A stretch of DNA of 64,000 bases from NCBI GenBank assembly GCA_019925795.1, contig CM034307.1, forward strand, positions 66,588,864 to 66,652,863, given 5' to 3'. Origin of the DNA: Dendrobium chrysotoxum. Taxonomy: Eukaryota > Streptophyta > Magnoliopsida > Asparagales > Orchidaceae. Under the pieces are notes generated by a model. That model saw only the letters and a list, made by a program, of their open reading frames with translations, had not been told where the DNA came from and ran no database searches. The translations under genes and the position numbers were made by a program. Of this stretch, positions 57,001 through 64,000 are shown in pieces. Every line of letters starts with the position of its first letter. The stretch's first letter is position 1.

Positions 57001-60000
57001 GAAGGTTTAAAATTTTTCATAAATATTAGACCTTAATTTAAGTTGAATGCCTTTGAGTTTGCTCAATTTGGAGTTTTCTATAATTAGTTATGATTTTTCA
57101 AAGTTTATGTATTTATTGAATTTATTTAATTATCTTAATTAGAGAGGTTTTGATGTTTTCAATCCAATTGAATTCCAAACTCCTTGTAATCAATTTCAAA
57201 GGTCAAGAATGACCCAATGATAGATTCCCAAGTGTTTAGGAATTTTTTAGAATTTTTATTTTTTTAATTAATTAAATTAATTAAATATTAATTTTTTATT
57301 AAAATTAAATTAAGCTTGAAATTAATGTCCAGTCAAGGGGATTTTATTTTTCATTGATTAAGGGTTTAATTATGATCAGTTAGAGGTACTATTTATATTT
57401 TTGTGATTTAAATTTTATTTTATTTAATTTTTTAAAAGATTTTAAGGTTTAATTAAGGTTTAATCTTGATTAAATAAATTAGAGGGCTTAATGACTTCCA
57501 AAATCAGTGAAAATTTTTCTTAAGGCTGTATGTGTCACTAAGTTTGAATGTTCAAAGTTTCAAGTCAATAGAAGGTGTGTCCTAATTATTGAAATTTTTC
57601 TAAGTTCTCTAATCAAGGCCCTTAATTATTATCCTTAATGATGTCACTAAGTTTAAATAGGTTTGAATCAATGTCTTAACTAACCCTTGACATACATGTA
57701 TGTATTACACATAAGCACAATCAATTCCTAGATCTAGGAGAGCCCTAAACTAAGTGGTGTGTGCATCCTATACATGCAAAGGATAAAATAATATTTAGTT
57801 AATTGAAAGATTAATCAATGAATAATTAACAAAGTAATTTTCTATTGATTAATCACTACTCCCCATCAATGCTATTCAATAAAACTTAATCGATGTTTAA
57901 AATTTCATAAGATCTCTCGACACTTAAAAAATTTAAATATATATACACATATATATATAATTTTAAATAAATTTTAAAATATATATGTATATATAGACAT
58001 ATATATAAAGATATAGGTTTTAAAATAAGATAACCAAAAAATATTGTTAAAATAATTTTTTTAAGGGCTTGAGAGATCATTTGATTATTTAATATATTTT
58101 AAAATAGATTCTTGAATTTTGAAAATAATTTAAGTTAATATTGTTTAAACATTAGCTAAATACTAAAATATTAATAATATTTAAAATATTTAAAGGAAGT
58201 TTTTTTATTTCAATATACATTTAAAATAAAATAAAATATTCATTTCTGAATATTTAAGGCATATTCAAAATAGAATTTAAAGTTTTGAAAACATTTAAGT
58301 GAATATTTAATTGATTAAAATCTTAATAATTAAATATTTAAGATATTTGAAATATATTAAAAGTTTTAAATGAATTTAAATATTGAAATATTTTAAATAC
58401 CCTCTCTAATTTGAAATGATATTAAAATAAATTTATCTTAAAAGTTTGAAATTAAATTGACTTATTTTGATTAATTAATAATTAAAATATCAAATTTTAA
58501 TGTTTTTAAAATTATTTTAAATATATTTAATATTTTAAAATAATTTTAATTTTATTTCAAAGGGTTTAAAATTATGAGCATTTTGATATATTATACTTAA
58601 TTTTTAGATTTATATTTAATTTATAACATTTTTTTAAAGTTTTTAAGTTTAAAATATATTTAAAATTAATTAAAATATGATTAATTAACTTCTGGCGGTG
58701 GGATTGGACGCGTGGCATCATTTGGTTGGCAAATTCCAACTGCACGGCGGTGGGTTAATCATTGGCAATGATTGCACCGCCACGCAATCATCACCCCATG
58801 ATTAGAAGGACGGTGGGCCCCACACGCTTTCACTTATCTGCATCAGCGGCTCTCGCCCGCTGTTGGATTATCCGTCGTTTGAGATTAACGGCTCAGATTA
58901 AGCCGGACCGAGGATGGAATTGCAGGGTCGAATCCACAGTTAGATAGAACTATGGAAAGGTCCAATCTGGACCGTTGATCAGAAGATCAACGATAAAAAA
59001 ACATACAGTTGATATAATCTCTGAAAAATGCCCTAGAAATAATAAACTAACTCGTTTTCCTGAAAATACTTAATGAAATTAGATGAAATGTTAAACAAAG
59101 GAAGAGTTAATGAAGAGCATTTGTGGGGTACTGATTTTAAAGCTTAAAACATGCGTTATAGAAAGCTATTTAAGTCTATGTGCTGTAGACTAGGGTTTGA
59201 GAATTTACCCAATCTAATTGGTCGATTTGGTTGATCTTGGGCTCTTTAAGCTTGTAGACTGTCCATGCTTATTTTTGTAGAATACCCCTCGAGCTTCCAA
59301 CGCTTAGATCAAGAGTTAAATGCCTTGGACGGATTTAACTCAAGTTCGCTGAAGAACACACTGCCGGCGAGCTTTTCTCGGTGGGGTTTGGCTTGGGAAA
59401 CCTAAAGGAGTCTCTTAGAAGCTCAAATAAAAAGTGAATTTGGTCTGGGATGTTTTAGTTGTGAGAGAGTGTAGATTGGAGAATGAGAACTCATTTCCAT
59501 GTTTTCCCCTATTCAAGTGTCTCTAGGCCAAATGGATGGCTGAGATCGACTTGGTCTCTGACCAGATGCTTGCTAAGTGTCTAGGGGCCATTAGGGAGCA
59601 GGAGAATGAAAAGTCAAAAGGACATTAGGTGTAAAGTAACCTTTGTCCTCATGTGCATATATGGAGATAATAAAAGCTGTTTGATCCTGATCCAAGGGCT
59701 AAGAATGACTATAGGAAGGTTCTAGAGGATATTTAAATAGCTGGAATGGTTTTAGATGGTGTGGGTTAGGCTTAAGAGGTCATTTGACCATCTTTGACTA
59801 TCCTAAAGCCCATGTGGACCATTTGACCAATCAAAATGCCACCTAGGTTGATTAGGTGGCATGGAGATGTCTTAAATAGCTGGTAGGCTGATTCAAAGGG
59901 GATTTGATGGTTTGAAATTGGAGTTTGAATGTATTAATAGAGTTTGAACTAGTTTGACCAAGTCTCAATGTGTTGACTTGGTCAATTTGACTTGAATTAA

Positions 60001-61369
60001 GTTGGCCAAACATTAGGACAGATTAAGGTTATGATTTGAAGTTGGTTTGAGATTTAAAATAGGTTGAATTGATTAAAAGCATTAAAATGGGTCATATGGG
60101 CGAACTTTGACCAACCATAGACTCAGTTGACTTGGTCAACTATTGATTGAGTCAAGGGTCCAATCAAAGCCAAATCATTCAGGAATATGTTTAAGGAGTT
60201 TTGAGAAAGTGTGGAATGTATTTGAGGTTTAATTTGAAATAAAAATGGCTTAAAGGTTGACTTGGTTAACCTAGGTTGACCCAGGGCCAGGATTTGGGCT
60301 CAATGAGTTTAAAATGTTAAATGAAGTCAGGTGAAGGTGATTTCAGGGTATGTAATGGTCATTTGGGTCAAATGACCTATTTGGGCCCTTAATGGGTCAT
60401 TGGATCAACCTAGGTTGACCTGGTCAACCAAGTTGGCCCAAGGTCTAGGTCTGAGCTCGATAAGCTTGAAATAATGTTTGAAGTGTATTAGAAGTGTTTC
60501 TAGGATTTAAATAGGTCATTTGGGTCAAATGGGCCTATTGGGCCCTTAAAGGGATTTGGGTTAAGTCAACTAGGTTGACCTAGGGTCTAAAAATGGGTTC
60601 AATAGATTTAGTTTGATATTTGAAACTTGCTAGAAGTGGTTGCATTCAATTGGGAGATCATTTGATCCAAGGTGATTGCTCACACCCCTAAGGGGTATTT
60701 TGCTCATTTCAGGCCCTAGTCAACTGGGGATCAAAGTGAGTCCATCAAAATGTAGACTACTACTTAACAAGTTAGGATTAAGTGTCTGGATGTGATTAGA
60801 GGGTTTGGAGAAGGCTCCAAGGTTAGGATCCACTAGGTGGCAGGTCTAGTGGCATAGGCCGTAAATATTTAAAGATTTTACTCCCTTTAGATTTTAATTT
60901 AGTTTCTAAGGTTAAAGACATTAAAGTAGGCTCAAATTAAGAGGGTTGCCTCTAGAAATATGTCCCATCAATATTCAATTGATAGACTTTGAATCAGAGG
61001 TCATTTGACTAGGGTTTAAAAGGTTTGAAAAATCCCTATAAAAGGTTTTCACGATATGGCCCTTGAACTTTGGATTTTGGTTTGAATTCCTGGGTTTGAA
61101 TGTTTGAATTTGAATTATTCAATTAAATAATAATCAATTGAATAATTTTTATTAATTGGATAAGATTATAGCTTGATTAGAAGGCTGGATCAAGCTTTGA
61201 GCTAGAATTGAGATATGGATAAGCCTGGAATCTGGATATGTTTAAGGTATGGGTTGATTGAAGATTGAATTAATTTGATATTTGAATTGATTGTAGTTTG
61301 GATTTATTTAAGGTTGAGTTAATCAATGTTATGGATTGATTTGAGTCAGGATTGACCAAAGATCTGAAT

Positions 61370-61600
61370 TGATCCTAGGGTCTGGATTAATCTAGGGTCG
61401 GGAGTGATCTAAGATCTGAATTTATCCTAGGATCTGGATTGATTTAGAGCCTGGGTAGATCCTAGGGTTTGAAATCTAGGAGAATCCTAGAGTCTAGAAG
61501 TCTCAGGGTCTGGGGTCTAGAATTATCCTAGGATCTAGATAGATCCTAAGGTCTGGACTAGTCTGAGATATAGGTTGATCTAGGATTAGAATTAATCATA
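61370..61600. repeat. Degenerate GATCCTAGGGTCTGGAT repeats
   Basis: At least eight imperfect copies of (A/T)GATCCTAGG(G/A)TCTGGA(T) at 25-40-bp irregular spacing near the end of the insertion. Confidence 0.75.
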
Positions 61601-61664
61601 GTGCTTGGAGTCACCTGTAGTCTGGGTTGGGTATTAATGACTTCATATAAAAATGAGGTCAACA

Positions 61665-62456
61665 AGACCATATTCAGCAGGAGATGGGGGTCGGAAAGAC
61701 CATAAATGTAAGGCGGTGGCCCGACAAAAGTTCGGGCCTTAGGTGGTGGTCGGGCAGAACTCAGGGCCTCAGGTGGTGGCCCGGCGGAACTCCGGGACTC
61801 AGGTGGTGGTGTGGAGGAACTCAGGGCCTTAGGTGGTGGTCCGGTAGAACTCCGACGTCCCTTGGTGGTCTGGCGGTGATGCGACAGAACCCCGGTAGTG
61901 GTCGAAGAGGAGCTGGGCGGCTGGAGCTTTCCTCCTTCTCTTCCTTATTCTCTTTTGGCTTCCCTCCCTTTTCAAGAGGAAATATGGTTCTATTTATAAA
62001 ATTCTTGAGTGGCATAGCTTGTAAATAAGTGAAAGATCAAGGGTAAATTGGGAGTGGTTCGGATGGACTGTCGATCATGATTCCTATAATCATGTACTAT
62101 TTAATAGACCTTTGACTAACTTAATGATATCAAAATTTGATGATCTTGAGCTTGTTGGATACGTCTCGTCGAGCCACTCGATTCGACTATAAGCATATTA
62201 CGATTGGAGATTGTTTGGTAACCCAAATTGTGGTTTGATCCTTCCAAAAGTGCTTCGAGTCTTTGATTTGGACTCATTTGGGCTTAGATTGGGTCGATTT
62301 TGGTGTCTTTGGGTTCGTATTTTCGAGACGCTCAGTTCGACTAAAAGTTTGTAGAAATCAAAGTTCAAATGGTCTCAATTTTAATTTTTGAAGCTTTTAA
62401 CTTGATTTTGCCTCAAGATTCATGCCCGATCAAGATAATTTTTTAATGATGTATCA
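61665..62456 (-). mobile_element. Family A LTR, right part (continuation of 52972-53588)
   Basis: Resumes with AGACCATATTCAGCAGG and one more 31-bp monomer, then five 30-bp units (61701-61880), TATA box TTATAAATAG (62000-61991, minus strand), GATCAAGG/CGAGACG blocks, and the element-strand LTR start TGATACATCATT at 62456. With the left part the LTR is 1409 bp. It is 3' LTR because the polypurine tract and internal arrays lie to its right. Confidence 0.88.
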
Positions 62457-62529
62457 GTTGCCCTCCTATTTTCGGATATCGAAGTTTCAGAAGTTTGAAA
62501 ATATATAATATAGCCTCTAAGGAATTTTT

Positions 62530-63045
62530 TTATTTAATAATTTTGAAATTCTTTCATTATTATTTCACTTAATGATGCCCTTTTGAATTCTAAAAATTAA
62601 TGAATTTTCATTAATTTAAATGGCTCTTCATCTTTCTCTCATCATTATTCCACTTAATGATGCCCTTTTGAATTATAAAAATTAATAAATTTTTATTAAT
62701 TTGAAGTGATTGTTCATCTCTCCCTCATTATTATTTCACTTAATGATGCCCTTTTGAATTCAAAAAATTAATGAATTTTTATTATTTTGAAGTGGCTCTT
62801 CATCTCTCCCTCATCATTATTTCACTTAATAATGCCCTCTTGAATTAATGAATTTTTGTTAATTTAAAGTGGCTCTTCATCTTTTTATTATCATTATTCC
62901 ACTTAATGATACTCTTTTGAATTCTAAAAGGTAATGTATTTTTATTAATTTGAAGTGGTTCTTCTTCTCTCCCTCATCATTATTCCACTTAATTATGCCC
63001 TTTTGAATTAATAAATTTTCTTTAATTTGAGGTGACTCTTTATCT
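62530..63045. repeat. 86-bp tandem repeat, six copies
   Basis: Units contain CACTTAATGATGCCCTTTTG and GAATTTTTATTAATTTGAAG; spacing 85, 86, 86, 77, 86. Confidence 0.92.
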
Positions 63046-63349
63046 CTCCCTCACATAACTACAAATACCCGCCTTTGGGGTTTAAAAATTTGCACCTCCC
63101 CCTCTATTCTCTTCTTTCTCAAGCTGAGGCTTTCCCCTAGCTCTGTTCAGATGGGTATCCCTTGTCCAAGCTCAGGGCCCCTCTCTGCAAGAAAGAAGTT
63201 CCTCCCTATCTTCTTCTCTCCCTCACGCTGAGGCATTCCCCTAGTTCTGTTCTGGTGGTATCCCATGTGTAGGTCTAGGGCTCGTCACTGAGTAGGAGTC
63301 TCTTCCTCCTTCTTCCTTCAAGAAATCATGTGGTCAGGTGGAAATTTTG

Positions 63350-64000
63350 CTTAGGGTAGAAGCCCAACGAAAGTCCAATGATTGGTAGAAATTCAATATC
63401 GGGTTAGAAGCCCAACAAAAATCCAGTGACGGGTAGAAGTCCGTCGATAGGTGGAAATTTGATGTAGGGTAGAAGTCCGGCAAAAGTCCTGTGACTTGTA
63501 GAAGTCCAGCAACGGGAGGAAGTTTGGCGTTGGGTAGAAGTCTGAGGAAAGTCTCGCAACAAGCATAAGTCCAGCAATGGGAGGAAGTTCAGCATCAGAT
63601 AGAATTCTGATGAAAGTCCTTCGGCGGGCATAAGTCCAATAACAGGAGGAAGTTCAGCGTCGGGTAGAATTCTGACGAAAGTTTTGCAACAGGCAGAAGT
63701 CCAATGACGGGAGGACGTTCAGTGTCGGGTAGAAGTCCGATGAAAGTCCCATGACGTGTAGAAGTCCAGTAATGGGAGGATGTTCAACGTCGAGTAGAAG
63801 TCTGACGAAAGTCCTGCGACAGGCAGAAGTCCAGCAACGTGAGGAAGTTCAGCGTTAGGTAGAATTTTGACAAAAGTCCCACAATGGGCAGAATTCTAGT
63901 GATGGGAGGGTGTTCAGCATTGGGTAGAAGTCCGATGAAAGTCCCGTGATGTGTGGAAGTCCAGCAATGGGAGGAAGTTCAACGTTGAGTAGAAGTCCAA
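63350..64000. repeat. 65-bp tandem array (continues past the edge)
   Basis: AACGGGAGGAAGTTC-type words at 63511, 63575, 63641, 63705, 63771 and 63835 (spacing 64-66), paired with GTAGAAGTC(C/T)GACGAAAGTC. Confidence 0.88.

Larger units (their letters stand above)
53589..61664 (-). mobile_element. 8.1-kb family B insertion inside a family A LTR
   Basis: Begins TGTTTGATTG and ends AGGTCAACA. Flanks are GGACC (53584-53588) and AGACC (61665-61669), a 5-bp TSD with one mismatch, and the host LTR sequence is continuous across it. 54040-57780 is collinear with the LTR at 2900-5700. No gag or pol motif was seen in any frame. Contents in order: hairpin (54048-54069), GGAGCCAGCTAAACC block (54480), TATA/AT-rich tracts (57930-58680), a GC-rich block (58690-58990), TTGACC/GGTCAA-rich degenerate repeats (59950-60720, units around GGTCATTTGGGTCAAATG at 60357 and 60513), and GATCCTAGGGTCTGGATT-type repeats (61370-61600). 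It could be a giant solo LTR or a coding-free derivative with unrecognised terminal repeats. Confidence 0.7.
62457..64000 (-). mobile_element. 3' non-coding region of a second family A element (runs off right edge)
   Basis: Polypurine tract AAAATAGGAGGGCAAC (62471-62457, minus strand). Three arrays follow in the same order as in the complete element: six 86-bp units (62530-63045, landmark CACTTAATGATGCCC at 62566, 62651, 62737, 62823, 62900, 62986), two units of about 117 bp (63110-63330, landmark TTCCCCTAG), and a 65-bp array of GTCGGGTAGAAGTCTGACG type (63350-64000). Any gag would lie beyond the window. Confidence 0.85.

Overview
This is a gene-poor, AT-rich, repeat-rich window of a flowering-plant nuclear genome. 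The evidence is two intron-containing plant genes with GT-AG introns of 74-103 bp, plant-type tRNA-derived SINEs, a 5S-rRNA-bearing Cassandra-type TRIM, Athila- and Ty3/gypsy-type gag sequences, and many LTRs with TG...CA ends and 5-bp target-site duplications (TSDs). I cannot name the species.

Only two host genes are supported, both on the minus strand. One at 21498-22284 (two exons, 227 aa) encodes a small plant-specific protein with one membrane segment. The other at 33231-34564 (six exons, 298 aa) encodes a D-type cyclin close to CYCD6;1. Each has a TATA box and a candidate poly(A) signal.

Most of the rest is nested retrotransposons. Family A (my label) has LTRs that begin TGATAC and end CAACA in element orientation, a CTATAAATAG promoter box, and a minisatellite directly downstream of that box. 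It is present as a gag-LTR remnant (10212-11442), three solo LTRs (15885-17039, 22687-23649, 35213-37678), one complete young element (38769-45305, TSD ATTAC) that has gag but no pol, and a partial element (from 52972, running off the right edge) whose LTR is split by an 8.1-kb insertion. Family B (my label) has LTRs over 3 kb long. It is represented by the LTR of the gag-bearing element at the left edge (1 to about 5760), an inverted fragment (11443-13200), and the 8.1-kb insertion itself (53589-61664). A 2.5-kb solo LTR (48191-50700), a tandem Cassandra-like TRIM (51197-52303), a degenerate Athila gag, two SINEs with clean TSDs, an hAT-like MITE and several foldback elements complete the picture.

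Layout: 1-5760 Ty3/gypsy element with decayed gag; 5760-10210 unassigned DNA with a GC-rich island; 10212-13200 interleaved family A and B remnants; 13400-20300 MITEs, a solo LTR and Athila gag; 20766-24043 SINEs, the membrane-protein gene and a solo LTR; 24170-33100 intergenic; 33162-34680 cyclin gene; 35213-45310 family A LTR and complete element; 46650-52303 MITE, solo LTR and Cassandra; 52972-64000 nested A/B elements. The strongest candidate for something undescribed is family A: a gag-only retrotransposon whose predicted transcribed leader holds a fast-changing minisatellite (22, 30, or 31/94-bp units in different copies) and whose 3' non-coding part carries several further tandem arrays and an opposite-strand TATA box.
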